The notes under the pieces were generated by a model, which saw only the letters and a list, made by a program, of their open reading frames with translations, searched no databases and was not told the origin of the DNA. A DNA stretch of 38,419 nt from the NCBI GenBank assembly GCA_947380285.1, contig CANCQD010000006.1, positions 1 to 38,419 on the forward strand. Direction: 5' to 3'. This stretch comes from Burkholderiaceae bacterium (GTDB taxonomy: Bacteria; Pseudomonadota; Gammaproteobacteria; Burkholderiales; Burkholderiaceae). Position 1 is the first letter of the stretch, and every line of letters begins with the position of its first letter. Both the position numbers and the translations under genes were made by a program. Shown here one piece after another: positions 24,880 through 35,567 of the stretch.

Positions 24880-27800
24880 AGCGTGGTGATCAGCGCCTAT
24901 AAATAGGTACATTGCTGGCACCACAAAGAGTGTGAATAAGGTGCCAATCGAGAGTCCTGTAAAGATCACAATGCCCATCGATTTTCGACCGGCAGCACCA
25001 GCTCCAGAAGCAATTACCAAGGGCAGAACACCTAAGACCATCGCAGCAGTTGTCATCAAAATTGGACGTAAACGAACGCTACTCGCCTCAACGATGGCAT
25101 CGAGCTTACTGCGGCCAGCTTCCTGAAGCTCATTGGCAAACTCCACAATCAAAATCCCGTGCTTACTAATTAAGCCCATGAGCGTGACGAGACCTACCTG
25201 GGTATAGATATTTAGGGTTGTGAATCCCAGATTAATAAAGATCAAAGCACCGAATAAGGCTAGTGGTACAGAAACCAAAATTACAATCGGATCTCGGAAA
25301 CTTTCAAACTGTGCTGCAAGCACCAAGAAAACAATCAAGATCGCAAAGAACATGGTGACCAAGAATCCACCAGACTCGGCCATAAATTGGCGTGATGGGC
25401 CTGCGTAATCCATAGCGTAACCATTGGGTGCAACCTCTTTCAAAGTCTGGCGCATGAACCCCAATAAATCCGCCTGAGAAATAAATGGAGTGCTCACTCC
25501 AGAAATCGTTGCTGAATTCAGTTGCTGAAAGTGATTAATCGATTGGGGTACAACTCTTTGCTTAATCGTTGCGATAGTGCGCGCCTGCACCATAGCACCA
25601 CTCGGAGTACGAATGTAGTAATCCAATATTTGATCTGGGTTTAGACGATCAACTTGTTTTACTTGTGGAATGACGCGATAAGACCGTCCAGCTACAGAGA
25701 AGTAGTTCACATAGCCACCGCCCAATGCGGCAGACAATGCTGCGCCGACCTGTTGTTGAGTCATTCCCAATGCCGCAACCTTTTCGCGATCAATTTCCAA
25801 TACATCTTGTGGCTTATCAATCTTGAGATCAGAATCTACAAAGAAAAAATTGCCGCTACGGCGTGCTTTATCAAGCACTGCTTGCGAGACTTCATTTAGC
25901 GCTGCATAAGACTCAGTTGTATTGATTACTACTTGTACTGGCAAGCCTTGTGCACCTGGTAGCGCAGGGAATTGGAAGGCTGCAACGCGGGCACCTGCAA
26001 TGGTGTTCCACTTCTGCTGCATATCTTCTTGGAACTTAGTTGCATTCCGATTACGTTCGCCCCAGTCTTTAAGCAAGATGCCGCCAAAACTTGAAGTTGG
26101 ACTTGTAATCTGAAAGGCTTGTTCGTATTCTGGCTCTGCAGCAGCAATTGCGTAGATTTGATCGGCATACGTCTGCATTTGTGTGACCGTGCTATTCGGT
26201 GGTCCTGATGCTTGCATCAAGACAATACCCTGATCTTCTGTGGGCGCTAATTCAGCACGCGCGGTGGAATACAAATAGGCTACGCCACCCAGCAAGATTA
26301 CTCCCATCACAATAATGACCTGCCAAGTACTTAATAAATCACGCAAAGTCGTTTGATAACTGTGATGTACCTTATCAAAAACGCGATCAATTTTCTGAAC
26401 GAATGGTGAGGCTTCTTGCTCTTCAGTAAAAATGCGAGAACACATCATGGGCGAGAGCGTTAATGCAATCAATCCCGAAACGGCCACCGCACTAGCTAAA
26501 GTAAAGGCGAACTCAGTAAACAATGCGCCTGTTAAGCCACCCTGGAAGCCAATTGGGATGTACACCGCAATCAGCACGACCGTCATTGCCAAAATAGGGC
26601 TACCTAATTCACGGGCAGCAATTAACGAGGCTTCTAGCGGAGACTTGCCTTCTTTCATATGACGGTCAACGTTTTCAACCACGATGATGGCATCATCCAC
26701 AACCAACCCAATCGCCAGCACCAAAGCAAGGAGAGTAAGCAAGTTAATGGAATAGCCTAAAACTTGCATTAAGAAGAATGTGCCAATCAAGGACAATGGC
26801 ATCGCAATCACAGGAACGGCAACTGCACGAGCACTACCCAAGAAGAGGTAGATCACCACAGTCACAATTACCAAAGCCTCCAGCAAAGTCGTCACTACCT
26901 CCTCAATGGAGCTGGTAATAAATTTAGTAGAGTCATACACAATCTTGCCGGTCATGCCAATGGGTAATTGCTTCTGAATATCAGGCACTACATCACGAAC
27001 ACGTTGTGCCACATCTAATAGATTGGCTTGGGGCGCAACCTTAATTGCAATAAATACTGACTTCTTGCCACTAAAGGCCACATTGGTGTTGTAGTCTTCA
27101 GATCCCAAGGTGACAGTAGCCACCTGATCTAAGTACACAATATTTACACCATCTTTTTTAATGACTAGCTTACGAAACTCTTCAAGCGTATGCAAATCAG
27201 TGCCCGCAACCAAATCAACCGACACCATATCGCCTTTGGTGCTTCCAACTGCAGAGAGGTAGTTGTTAGCAGACATGGCACTATAGACATCATCAGCACC
27301 AACGCCGAGCCCAGCCATCTTCTCGCGATCTAACCAGGCGCGTAAGGCAAACTTTCGACCGCCAGTGATTTCAGCATTTTGAACGCCCTCAACTGAATCT
27401 AGCTTTGGCTTTACTACACGCAACAAATAATCGGTAATGGCATTATTGGGAATTTCATCGCTGTAGAAACCCATGTACATCGCGGCAGTAGATTGACCAA
27501 CTTGCACAGTCAAAATGGGTTGCTGCGCCTGCGGTGGCAACTGATTCTTTACGGCACTAATTTGAGTCTGAATCTGCGTTAACGCTGCATTGGAGTCGTA
27601 GTTCAACTTCAGCGTTGCCACAATAGTTGAAACACCACTCACACTAGCTGAAGATAGGTAATCAATACCTTGTGCCTGAGCTATGGAGGCTTCCAAGGGT
27701 TGAGTAATAAAGCCTGCAATCGTTTCAGGATCGGCACCATAGTAGGCCGTAGTAATTGTCACAATTGCATTTTGCGTTTGCGGATATTGATTTACAGGCA

Positions 27801-27894
27801 AAGAACCGATTGCCTTCAAACCAAATATCAGTACAAGAGCGCTCACCACCATGGAGAGCACTGGCCTGCGGATGAATATGTCAGTCCAATTCAT
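24859..27894 (-). CDS. RND multidrug efflux permease (HAE1 family)
   Basis: The 1011-residue inner-membrane pump has the AcrB/MexF layout: helix 1 (RRPVLSMVVSALVLIFGL), a large periplasmic porter domain, helices 2-6, then the repeat. The proton-relay Asp pair is in GLVVDDAIIVVENVDRHM near residue 400. The second half closes with LRPILMTTAAMVLGVLPL and TLFTLFVVPAMYLF. It exports hydrophobic drugs or toxic compounds by proton antiport with the adaptor and outer-membrane factor encoded upstream. The gap to the adaptor is 7 bases. No local regulator gene is present; substrate range cannot be told. Confidence 0.95.
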   Translation of the reverse strand: MNWTDIFIRRPVLSMVVSALVLIFGLKAIGSLPVNQYPQTQNAIVTITTAYYGADPETIAGFITQPLEASIAQAQGIDYLSSASVSGVSTIVATLKLNYDSNAALTQIQTQISAVKNQLPPQAQQPILTVQVGQSTAAMYMGFYSDEIPNNAITDYLLRVVKPKLDSVEGVQNAEITGGRKFALRAWLDREKMAGLGVGADDVYSAMSANNYLSAVGSTKGDMVSVDLVAGTDLHTLEEFRKLVIKKDGVNIVYLDQVATVTLGSEDYNTNVAFSGKKSVFIAIKVAPQANLLDVAQRVRDVVPDIQKQLPIGMTGKIVYDSTKFITSSIEEVVTTLLEALVIVTVVIYLFLGSARAVAVPVIAMPLSLIGTFFLMQVLGYSINLLTLLALVLAIGLVVDDAIIVVENVDRHMKEGKSPLEASLIAARELGSPILAMTVVLIAVYIPIGFQGGLTGALFTEFAFTLASAVAVSGLIALTLSPMMCSRIFTEEQEASPFVQKIDRVFDKVHHSYQTTLRDLLSTWQVIIVMGVILLGGVAYLYSTARAELAPTEDQGIVLMQASGPPNSTVTQMQTYADQIYAIAAAEPEYEQAFQITSPTSSFGGILLKDWGERNRNATKFQEDMQQKWNTIAGARVAAFQFPALPGAQGLPVQVVINTTESYAALNEVSQAVLDKARRSGNFFFVDSDLKIDKPQDVLEIDREKVAALGMTQQQVGAALSAALGGGYVNYFSVAGRSYRVIPQVKQVDRLNPDQILDYYIRTPSGAMVQARTIATIKQRVVPQSINHFQQLNSATISGVSTPFISQADLLGFMRQTLKEVAPNGYAMDYAGPSRQFMAESGGFLVTMFFAILIVFLVLAAQFESFRDPIVILVSVPLALFGALIFINLGFTTLNIYTQVGLVTLMGLISKHGILIVEFANELQEAGRSKLDAIVEASSVRLRPILMTTAAMVLGVLPLVIASGAGAAGRKSMGIVIFTGLSIGTLFTLFVVPAMYLFIGADHHAKKFKQQ

Positions 27895-27901
27895 CTGCTA
27901 T

Positions 27902-29233
27902 TTATTCCTGAGGCTTAGGATCAGGTGAATTTGCCGGCTGCACCTTATTGTTAATAATCAGTGGTGTGCCATTTTTGAGCTTCAGCTGACCGCTAGTAAC
28001 AACTGTTGCGCCTTCATCAACGCCCTTCAAAATAGCAACCTGATCACCACGTGTCAGCCCAGTCGTAACAAATACTTGTTGCGCCTCAAGAGCTGGATTG
28101 CCTTGCTTATCTTTCTTGCCAGTAGGTTTAGCAATAAAGACCGTTGACCCATAGGGGTTGTAGGTCACTGCAGTCTGAGGCAATGTCAAGTACTTCACTT
28201 GATCGCCCAGTTTGATATTTACATTGGCAAACATGCCTGGCAGGATTTTTTTGTCTGGGTTCGCGAGCTGCGCCTCAACCTGAATATTGCGGGTATTGGT
28301 ATCAACTTTCGGACTGACAGCTGTAATCTTGCCGGTGAAACTAGCATCTTTAAATGCATCCGTCGTAACTATGACTTCTTGACCAACCTGAATTAGCTCT
28401 GCATTATTTTGTGGCAAGTTGAAATCTACAAAAATAGGATCCAAGGTTTGCAGCGTTAATAACTTATCGCCAGGGTTTACATACTGACCTGGATTGATAG
28501 AAACAATGCCGACGCGCCCCGTAAATGGCGCCTTAAGATTTTTCTTTGCTACCAAAGCCATCTGTTGCTCTACTTGCGCTTGTTTAGATTTGGCATCAGC
28601 GGCGCTTGTATCAAATACATTTTTACTAATTGCCTGAATCGCAAGTTGCTGCCTGTCTCGCTCATTAATTACCTTAGCTAAATCGGCCATTGCTTTTAAG
28701 GAGTTCAACTGGGCAACATCAGAAGCATCGTTTAATTTAATCAGAAGCTCACCTTCTTTGACATCTTGTCCAGACTTTAGAGGCACTGTTTGCACCAAGC
28801 CACCAATCTCGGTACTGAGTTCAACACCCCTAAATGCACGCACATTACCAACACTAGTTAACTTAGGCTGCCATTCAGCGGTGGCAATCACCATTGTTGA
28901 TACCGCTGCAGGAGGCAAACCCATACTAGAAATGAAATACTTGATCATGAAAGTCTTCGCCTGATTAAAAGTGAAGATCAAGCCTAATAATAAAAATACG
29001 CCGCAGAGCATGATGGTCATCCGACGTTGCAATGGCTCCATAGCCATTAACTTTCCATACGCCTTAGTGTTACGCCACTTCTGACCCATGCGCGCCCAAA
29101 AAGCTTTTATTTTTCCCCAAAGAGCGATCGCTCTCTCACGCAATTTCCATTCAATTGCTTTACGTTGTATCCATGCCCACAAGGCAAGAATCAAAGTAAT
29201 GAGCTTGTTCTTAATTTTTTCCAGAAGTTTCAT
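27902..29233 (-). CDS. RND efflux periplasmic adaptor with an unusual N-terminal extension
   Basis: The core from about residue 105 is a normal membrane-fusion protein: VRAFRGVELSTEIGG, VPLKSGQDVKEGELLIKLND lipoyl half, a short hairpin, LKAPFTGRVGIVSINPGQYV second lipoyl half, then beta-barrel domains. A single membrane helix (IMLCGVFLLLGLIFTF, 75-90) anchors it. In front lie about 70 extra residues rich in Lys, Arg and Trp. The ATG at 29233 has little ribosome site; an internal ATG at 29047 (Met63), preceded by GGAAAG, would give a protein of usual length. I keep the long form because the extension overlaps the outer-membrane gene by 23 bases and has protein-like amphipathic periodicity. Confidence 0.87.
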   Translation of the reverse strand: MKLLEKIKNKLITLILALWAWIQRKAIEWKLRERAIALWGKIKAFWARMGQKWRNTKAYGKLMAMEPLQRRMTIMLCGVFLLLGLIFTFNQAKTFMIKYFISSMGLPPAAVSTMVIATAEWQPKLTSVGNVRAFRGVELSTEIGGLVQTVPLKSGQDVKEGELLIKLNDASDVAQLNSLKAMADLAKVINERDRQQLAIQAISKNVFDTSAADAKSKQAQVEQQMALVAKKNLKAPFTGRVGIVSINPGQYVNPGDKLLTLQTLDPIFVDFNLPQNNAELIQVGQEVIVTTDAFKDASFTGKITAVSPKVDTNTRNIQVEAQLANPDKKILPGMFANVNIKLGDQVKYLTLPQTAVTYNPYGSTVFIAKPTGKKDKQGNPALEAQQVFVTTGLTRGDQVAILKGVDEGATVVTSGQLKLKNGTPLIINNKVQPANSPDPKPQE

Positions 29234-30758
29234 TTTGATCTTTGTTCGCTATGTCTTTTGGTTTAAAAGCAGGTCCTTCACGATTCCACCAGCCGCCGCC
29301 GAGCGCCGCAAATAATGCTGCCGTATCCGAGAAGCGAGTGGCTTGTGCTGCAACGGATTTGACTTTTGCTTGTTGATACTGATTTTGGTAATAGAGCACA
29401 GCCAAATAACTCGCAGTACCAAGCTTATATTGCTGCTGCACTAAATCCAAAGTCTCAAAGGCGTAACGCTCTGCGTCTGATGCTGCCTTGAGTGCTTGCG
29501 CACCAGTCTCTAGTGCACGTAATGCATTTGCTACTTCCTGAAATGCATTTAAGACTGTAGCCTGATATTGAAAAGCTGCCAGCTCATAATTAGCAATCGC
29601 GCCACGACGCTGAGCCAATAACTGCCCACCCTGGAACAAAGGCTGCAAGATGCCGCCACCCAAAGTCCATAAAGCAGAGTTGGGGCCAAACAATCCGTTG
29701 GAGGTTAATGAAGCTGCACCAATCGATCCGGTGATATTAAATTGTGGCAATAAGTTCGCTGTTGCAACACCTACAAAAGCATTCTGCGCTTTTAGCTGAG
29801 CTTCGGCAGCGCGTACATCGGGACGTTGGCGCACTAAGCTAGATGGAACTGATAAGGGTAACTTTTCTGGTAAATTTAAATTTGTGAGATCAAACTTTGC
29901 AATATTGGCATTGCTTGGAATTTCTCCGACCAGTACTGCCAACTGGTTGCGTGCAAATGCGAGATTACGTTCGTAATTAAAGAGATCCACTTGAGAATTG
30001 GACACCAAGGTTCGCTGTGAAGTGACATCCACCTTAGAAACCGTACCAATAACCAACTGCTTCTCAGTAACCTCAGCAAGATTAGTTTGAGCTTTCAGGA
30101 TTTCTTCGGTGGCTTGCATCTGTGCACGAAGGGCAGCCTCTTTAACAGCGCTCGTCACTACGTTAGCAGTTAGAGAAAGATAGGCACCCTCTAACTGAAA
30201 CTGTGCAACCTCTGCTTGTGCACGCGCTCCTTCAACCGCTCTTCGAGCACCACCGAACACATCCAACTTGTACGTTACATTGACTGTAGCGTTATATAGG
30301 TTATAAGTATCAGTTCCGTAGTTCATGCCATAAACAGCTGAAGGCTGTTTCTGTCTTATTGCATTTGCACCAACTCCAATTGCTGGAAAGTACTGCCCGC
30401 CAATTTGTGCGTTGACATTTTCTTGTGCTGCACGCAATGCCGCATCAGCCGCACCTAAATTCGGATTCTGCTCAAGCGCCTTTTTAATAAGCGCATCGAG
30501 TTCGGGAGACTTATAGAGCTCCCACCACTGCGCTTCAATATCCGCGCCCTCAACAAACTCTTGATCGCTGCCTCCTGGAACTCCGGGTGCAGTAGTGAGC
30601 TTCTTTGACAGAGTAGTTTCTGTATAGGTAGAGGTCTTCGGAGCCTCAGGTTGCTTAAAGTCCGGCCCAACAGCACACGCAGAAAGCATGCCCGCACAAA
30701 TCAGTGCGAACAAATACGAACGGCGAAGCGGGGAGATCAACAGAAACATGGGTTGCAA
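29211..30758 (-). CDS. RND efflux outer-membrane factor, NodT-family lipoprotein
   Basis: A TolC-like outer-membrane channel with a lipoprotein signal (LSAC, then AVGPDFKQPEAP), the usual OMF opening. Two repeated coiled-coil/strand halves follow, with PSSLVRQRPDVRAAEAQL marking the second. The start is uncertain: TTG at 30758 has AGAGGA six bases upstream; ATG at 30749 lacks a well-placed site; TTG at 30794 is the longest frame. With 30758 the product has 515 residues. It is the first gene of the OMF-adaptor-permease run. The 120 bases toward glmS contain a small hairpin (GGACTT-CGTA-AAGCCC, 30806-30821), possibly a weak glmS terminator. Confidence 0.9.
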   Translation of the reverse strand: MQPMFLLISPLRRSYLFALICAGMLSACAVGPDFKQPEAPKTSTYTETTLSKKLTTAPGVPGGSDQEFVEGADIEAQWWELYKSPELDALIKKALEQNPNLGAADAALRAAQENVNAQIGGQYFPAIGVGANAIRQKQPSAVYGMNYGTDTYNLYNATVNVTYKLDVFGGARRAVEGARAQAEVAQFQLEGAYLSLTANVVTSAVKEAALRAQMQATEEILKAQTNLAEVTEKQLVIGTVSKVDVTSQRTLVSNSQVDLFNYERNLAFARNQLAVLVGEIPSNANIAKFDLTNLNLPEKLPLSVPSSLVRQRPDVRAAEAQLKAQNAFVGVATANLLPQFNITGSIGAASLTSNGLFGPNSALWTLGGGILQPLFQGGQLLAQRRGAIANYELAAFQYQATVLNAFQEVANALRALETGAQALKAASDAERYAFETLDLVQQQYKLGTASYLAVLYYQNQYQQAKVKSVAAQATRFSDTAALFAALGGGWWNREGPAFKPKDIANKDQNETSGKN

Positions 30759-30878
30759 CAAATATCCTCTTTTACAAGAGTTATTTGAACACAAAAATGC
30801 ATCTAGGACTTCGTAAAGCCCTGATTTATCTACTGAAATTTATCCAAAACTTGAGGTGAGTGTCAAACGGATGAAAAT

Positions 30879-32711
30879 TTATTCAACCGTGACGCTCTTT
30901 GCTAGATTTCTAGGCTTATCAACATCGGTTCCACGTGCACAGGCTGTGTGATAGGCCAATAGCTGCAAAGGAACTACATGCAAGATCGGCGAGAGGTTTC
31001 CATAGTGCTCGGGAAGCTTAATTACATTGATACCCTCACTGCTGGAAATATTAGCCCCTTGATCAGCAAATACATAAAGCTTGCCACCGCGCGCTTTTAC
31101 TTCCTGCATATTGGATTTAAGCTTTTCTAATAGAACATCATTAGGTGCAACGGTAACTACAGGCATCTTATCCGTAACTAAAGCTAGCGGCCCATGCTTT
31201 AACTCTCCAGCTGGATAAGCTTCAGCATGAATATAAGAAATCTCTTTTAGCTTTAATGCGCCTTCAAGTGCAATCGGATAGTGCATTCCACGACCAAGGA
31301 ATAGCGCATTCTCACACTTAGCAAAAGCGTCGCTCCAAGCAATAATTTGTGGCTCAAGAGCAAGGACTGCATGAAGCGCCTTTGGTAGGTGGCGCAATTC
31401 ACGGAGCAACTCTTTTTCTTTTTCAGAAGAAATTCTGCCATTGCGCTTAGCAATCGAAACCGCCAAGAGATAAAGTGCTAAAAGCTGAGTTGTAAATGCC
31501 TTGGTAGAAGCAACTCCAATTTCAGCACCAGCCTTGGTTAAGAAGTGCCAATCAGTTTCACGAACCATTGCACTACTTGCCACGTTACAAATAGCTAAGG
31601 TATATCGATGACCAAGACTCTTAGCGTGACGTAATGCAGCCAAGGTATCGGCTGTCTCACCAGACTGTGAAACAACCACAATCAATGTTTTTGGATTGGG
31701 TACAGTAGTCCGATAGCGATACTCACTCGCAATTTCTACTTGAGTTGGAATGCCTGCAATCTCTTCTAACCAATACTTGGCAACGCATGCAGAGTAGTAA
31801 CTCGTACCACAGGCCAATATTAAAATTTGATCAAATGCTTGCCAGTCTTCTAGCTTGGCCTCAAATAAACCTGGGCCAAAATCAGCGATGTTGGCAAGCG
31901 TGTCGCCAATTGCTCTAGGCTGCTCAAAAATCTCTTTTTGCATGTAATGCTGATACGGGCCTAGATCAACCGAGTCAGCTTGTGCTGGCATCGGCTTAAG
32001 ATCTCTTTCCACAGACTTGCCTGCTTGATCAATTACTTCAACCGCATCAGCTTTAAGAATGGCGATATCGCCCTCCTCTAAATACATCATGAAATGGGCG
32101 CGCCCTGCTAAAGCCAGCGCATCAGAAGCCAAGAAGTGCTCATGATCGCCAATAGCAACTACCAGTGGAGACCCAACTCGAGCACCCACTAGAGTACTCG
32201 GATTATCTTGCGCGATCACACCAATAGCATATGCACCATGTAATTTAGGCAATACTGCCCTTACAGAAGATGCAATATCTTTTTGTCCACTAGCTACATA
32301 TTGTTGATGGACCAAATGGGCAATCACTTCTGTATCTGTCTCAGACGTAAACTCATAGCCAGCCGCTTTTAATTCTGTGCGTAGAGTTTCATAGTTTTCA
32401 ATAATGCCGTTATGTACAACTGCAATTAAGCCGCCGGAAATATGAGGATGTGCATTTTGCGTATCTGGCTTCCCATGAGTAGCCCAGCGAGTATGGGCAA
32501 TACCTAATGTGCCAAAAAAATCTTTTCCTTGTTCACCCAATTCTGCAACACGGGCCGTAGTGCGAGCACGCTCAATAGGATGTTTTGCATCATTGCCATT
32601 GATTACTGCAAAGCCGCAAGAGTCATAACCCCGATACTCTAGACGACGTAGGCCTTCGACCAACACATCAACAATATTTTCATGGGAGGCTGCGCCAACA
32701 ATACCGCACAT
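30879..32711 (-). CDS. glmS: Glutamine--fructose-6-phosphate aminotransferase
   Basis: GlmS makes glucosamine-6-phosphate, the entry to UDP-GlcNAc for peptidoglycan and lipopolysaccharide. The catalytic nucleophile is Cys2 (MCGIVG), followed by the glutaminase domain with [13 protein letters not shown], then two SIS domains ([22 protein letters not shown]) and the C-terminal [12 protein letters not shown]. Length (610) is normal. The ATG shares one base with the glmU stop (TAATG), so GlmU and GlmS are coupled. I saw no ribozyme or GlmZ-like leader. Confidence 0.97.
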   Translation of the reverse strand: MCGIVGAASHENIVDVLVEGLRRLEYRGYDSCGFAVINGNDAKHPIERARTTARVAELGEQGKDFFGTLGIAHTRWATHGKPDTQNAHPHISGGLIAVVHNGIIENYETLRTELKAAGYEFTSETDTEVIAHLVHQQYVASGQKDIASSVRAVLPKLHGAYAIGVIAQDNPSTLVGARVGSPLVVAIGDHEHFLASDALALAGRAHFMMYLEEGDIAILKADAVEVIDQAGKSVERDLKPMPAQADSVDLGPYQHYMQKEIFEQPRAIGDTLANIADFGPGLFEAKLEDWQAFDQILILACGTSYYSACVAKYWLEEIAGIPTQVEIASEYRYRTTVPNPKTLIVVVSQSGETADTLAALRHAKSLGHRYTLAICNVASSAMVRETDWHFLTKAGAEIGVASTKAFTTQLLALYLLAVSIAKRNGRISSEKEKELLRELRHLPKALHAVLALEPQIIAWSDAFAKCENALFLGRGMHYPIALEGALKLKEISYIHAEAYPAGELKHGPLALVTDKMPVVTVAPNDVLLEKLKSNMQEVKARGGKLYVFADQGANISSSEGINVIKLPEHYGNLSPILHVVPLQLLAYHTACARGTDVDKPRNLAKSVTVE

Positions 32712-34216
32712 TATTTTTTAGCCTTTGCAGTTTTCTTTGTTGCAATTTTCTTAGTAGAAACTTTTTTAACTAGCGACTTTTTTGTTGGCGCTTTTTTAGT
32801 AACGATCTTTTGCTCCTGCTTCACAGGGCGCTGCCACTGCAATGAAATTTGCTTTGCTCTGGATACGGTCAGCTGATTAGCTGGTGCATCTTTCGTCAGA
32901 GTTGTTCCTGCCCCTAATGTAGCGCCACGTCCAACACGCACCGGCGCAACCAACTGCGTATCAGATCCAATAAAAACATCATCTTCAATAATGGTCTGGT
33001 GTTTATTAACACCGTCATAGTTACAAGTGATGGTGCCAGCGCCAATATTGACTCTTGAGCCAACAATAGAATCGCCAACATAAGCCAAATGATTTGCTTT
33101 GCTATTAGCAGCAATTTTGCTGTTCTTCACTTCTACAAAATTACCAATATGCACATCATTTGATAAATCTGCGCCAGGACGTAAACGTGCATAAGGGCCA
33201 ATCACTGATTGATTGCCAACTTTTGCACCATCTATATGGCTGTAGGCATAAATAGCAACACCCTTACCAATAACGCTATTGCGAATCATGCAATACGGGC
33301 CAATCTTTGTGCCAACATCCAACGTGACACAACCTTCAAATATGCAACCGACATCAATCGATACATCAGTGCCACACTCTAAGGTGCCACGCACATCGAT
33401 ACGTGCTGGATCCGCAAGAGATACTCCTGCATCCATTAATTGGTTGGCAATATTAAGTTGGTGCGTACGTTCTAACGCAGCCAATTGATCGCGACTATTA
33501 ACACCAATCGTTTCAAACTCTTCATCGGCTTGTGTTGTACGAATCGGAACACCATCTTTGACAGCCATGGCAATCACATCCGTCAAGTAATACTCACCCT
33601 GCGCATTGCTGGAACGTAAGGCCTTGAGCCATTTCTTCAATGAGTTCGTTGGTAGCACCATAATGCCGGTATTAATTTCTTGAATTGCTTTTTGCGCTGG
33701 CGTTGCGTCTTTCTCTTCAACGATTCCTATGACAGAGCCGTCAGCATCACGCACGATACGGCCATAACCAATTGGGTTGCGCAGATTCTGTGTCAACAAA
33801 GCCAAAGCAGAATCTTGCCCCCTTACCCCATCAGCCAATTTAACTAATTTAGTAAGCGTCTTTTTAGTAATGAGAGGCACATCTCCATACAAAACTAAGG
33901 TTGGCTCTTGCACATCTAGTTTTGGCAAGGCCTGAAGAAGAGCGTGGCCCGTACCCTTTTGCTCCGCCTGAAGCGCAGTTGTCACCTTACTAAAGCTTGG
34001 GTCTTCCTTGCTTGTATTTAACAAGAATGTTTTTACGTCTGCTGCTCCATGACCAACGACAACTACAGGCCCATTTTTAGCCTGCTTACCCTGCAGTGAA
34101 AGGGCCGTACTGAGAACATGTTGAAGCAGGGGTTTGCCTGCTAAAGTTTGCAGGACCTTGGGCAGAGCGGATTTCATCCGCTTTCCTTGCCCAGCAGCCA
34201 AAATGACGATATTCAT
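32711..34216 (-). CDS. glmU: Bifunctional GlcNAc-1-P uridyltransferase/GlcN-1-P acetyltransferase with a lysine-rich tail
   Basis: The N-terminal uridyltransferase domain has [14 protein letters not shown] (7-20) and the C-terminal half is a left-handed beta helix with [10 protein letters not shown] and [11 protein letters not shown], giving acetyl-CoA-dependent acetylation. GlmU makes UDP-GlcNAc from the GlmS product. Family members end at about 450-460 residues; this one has 501. The last 37 residues (coding 32714-32824) contain 15 Lys in repeated T/S/A-KK units resembling histone-H1-like tails. The start overlaps ttcA by ATGA. Confidence 0.96.
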   Translation of the reverse strand: MNIVILAAGQGKRMKSALPKVLQTLAGKPLLQHVLSTALSLQGKQAKNGPVVVVGHGAADVKTFLLNTSKEDPSFSKVTTALQAEQKGTGHALLQALPKLDVQEPTLVLYGDVPLITKKTLTKLVKLADGVRGQDSALALLTQNLRNPIGYGRIVRDADGSVIGIVEEKDATPAQKAIQEINTGIMVLPTNSLKKWLKALRSSNAQGEYYLTDVIAMAVKDGVPIRTTQADEEFETIGVNSRDQLAALERTHQLNIANQLMDAGVSLADPARIDVRGTLECGTDVSIDVGCIFEGCVTLDVGTKIGPYCMIRNSVIGKGVAIYAYSHIDGAKVGNQSVIGPYARLRPGADLSNDVHIGNFVEVKNSKIAANSKANHLAYVGDSIVGSRVNIGAGTITCNYDGVNKHQTIIEDDVFIGSDTQLVAPVRVGRGATLGAGTTLTKDAPANQLTVSRAKQISLQWQRPVKQEQKIVTKKAPTKKSLVKKVSTKKIATKKTAKAKK

Positions 34217-35121
34217 AAGGAGGGATTATAAGTCCCCTGAATCAGGGTTCCACAGGCTAATTCGTCCAATTCGGCCTCATCTATTGCCTTGTCTCCAGGC
34301 GATCTGGCAGCAATGCCCGATAACTCAGTAGAAATCTCTAGGTTTTTGAAATCAAAGGCTTCTCCATCCATTAAATGAGATGGAACAATGTGATGCATAG
34401 AGCGGAATAAGTTCTCCACACGGCCCGGATGCTTCTTTTCCCACTCACGCAGCATTTCTTTCATAACTTGACGTTGCAGATTGGGCTGACTTCCACACAA
34501 ATCACATGGAATGATGGGGAAGTTCATGTCCGTCGCATAGCGCTCCAGCAATTTTTCAGGAACATACGCAAGGGGGCGAATCACAATATGTTTGCCATCA
34601 TCCGAGCGTAGTTTTGGCGGCATAGCTTTTAGCTTGCCCGCATAAAACATATTGAGCATCAAGGTCTCTAGAATGTCATCGCGGTGATGACCTAAGGCAA
34701 TCTTCGTTGCGCCCAACTCATCTGCTACACGATACAAAATACCGCGACGCAATCTTGAGCACAACCCACAAGTAGTTTTACCCTCAGGAATTACGCGCTT
34801 CACAATGCTGTAAGTATCCTGCTCTTCGATGTGATACTGAACACCCAAACTCTGCAAATAATTGGGCAATATTTCAGCCGGGAAATTAGGTTGCTTCTGA
34901 TCTAAGTTCACAGCAATAATTTCAAAATGAATCGGAGCGCGTTCACGCAACTTCATCAGAATATCGAGCATGGCGTAACTATCTTTACCACCCGATACAC
35001 ACACCATCACCTTGTCGCCATCTTCAATCATGCCAAAGTCACCTATAGCTTGACCTACCAAGCGGCAGAGTTTTTTCTCTAGCTTGTTTTCTTCGAAGAC
35101 AACTTTACGAATATCGCCCAT
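34213..35121 (-). CDS. ttcA: tRNA 2-thiocytidine(32) synthetase
   Basis: TtcA thiolates C32 in certain tRNAs using ATP and an iron-sulfur cluster. The PP-loop SGGKDS is at residues 43-48. The essential CXXC is Cys118-Cys121 ([12 protein letters not shown]), and a second pair, Cys206 and Cys209 ([10 protein letters not shown]), completes the family pattern, one of which ligates the 4Fe-4S cluster. [10 protein letters not shown] is also typical. Length (302) is normal. It lies between folB (26-base gap) and glmU (ATGA overlap). Confidence 0.95.
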   Translation of the reverse strand: MGDIRKVVFEENKLEKKLCRLVGQAIGDFGMIEDGDKVMVCVSGGKDSYAMLDILMKLRERAPIHFEIIAVNLDQKQPNFPAEILPNYLQSLGVQYHIEEQDTYSIVKRVIPEGKTTCGLCSRLRRGILYRVADELGATKIALGHHRDDILETLMLNMFYAGKLKAMPPKLRSDDGKHIVIRPLAYVPEKLLERYATDMNFPIIPCDLCGSQPNLQRQVMKEMLREWEKKHPGRVENLFRSMHHIVPSHLMDGEAFDFKNLEISTELSGIAARSPGDKAIDEAELDELACGTLIQGTYNPSL

Positions 35122-35147
35122 AAGAGTTCTTTTCTAAATGTTATGAA

Positions 35148-35543
35148 TCAAGAAGTCTTAATACGAAATACTTCAACACCCACCGAGTGGCAGTCTGGAT
35201 ACACATCAGGCTTTGCTGTGCTAACACGTGCAGCTAATACTTTTGGATGAAGCAACATTGCAGTCACGATATCGTCACAAAAGGTTTCCTGCAAATGAAT
35301 ATGCCCCTGAGAAGCCCTGGCCTTAATGGTCTCGCGCATAAAATCATAATCCACCACTTCATCCAACTGATCATGAGTTGGCGTGTTCACTCCCAGCGGA
35401 ACATATAAGTCCACATTGAGAATAACCCGTTGCTCTGCTTTTTTCTCAAAGTCATGAACACCAATGTTGATATAGATTTCATAGTCGCGAAGGAATAAAC
35501 GGCGACAGTCAACTAGAGCAGGATGAGAAAGAATAGCGTGCAT
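35148..35543 (-). CDS. folB: Dihydroneopterin aldolase family protein
   Basis: A 131-residue FolB-type protein. Family residues are YINIGVHDFEKKAEQRVILN, VVDYDFMRETI, and a central LQETFCDDIVTAML; the C-terminal SVGVEVFRIK closes the T-fold. FolB cleaves or epimerises dihydroneopterin in folate synthesis. The N-terminal 15 residues are longer than in E. coli. It starts 24 bases after the pteridine-reductase-like gene, so the two probably act in one pterin pathway. Confidence 0.9.
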   Translation of the reverse strand: MHAILSHPALVDCRRLFLRDYEIYINIGVHDFEKKAEQRVILNVDLYVPLGVNTPTHDQLDEVVDYDFMRETIKARASQGHIHLQETFCDDIVTAMLLHPKVLAARVSTAKPDVYPDCHSVGVEVFRIKTS

Positions 35544-35567
35544 GAATATTTGCTTTTTTAAAAATAC

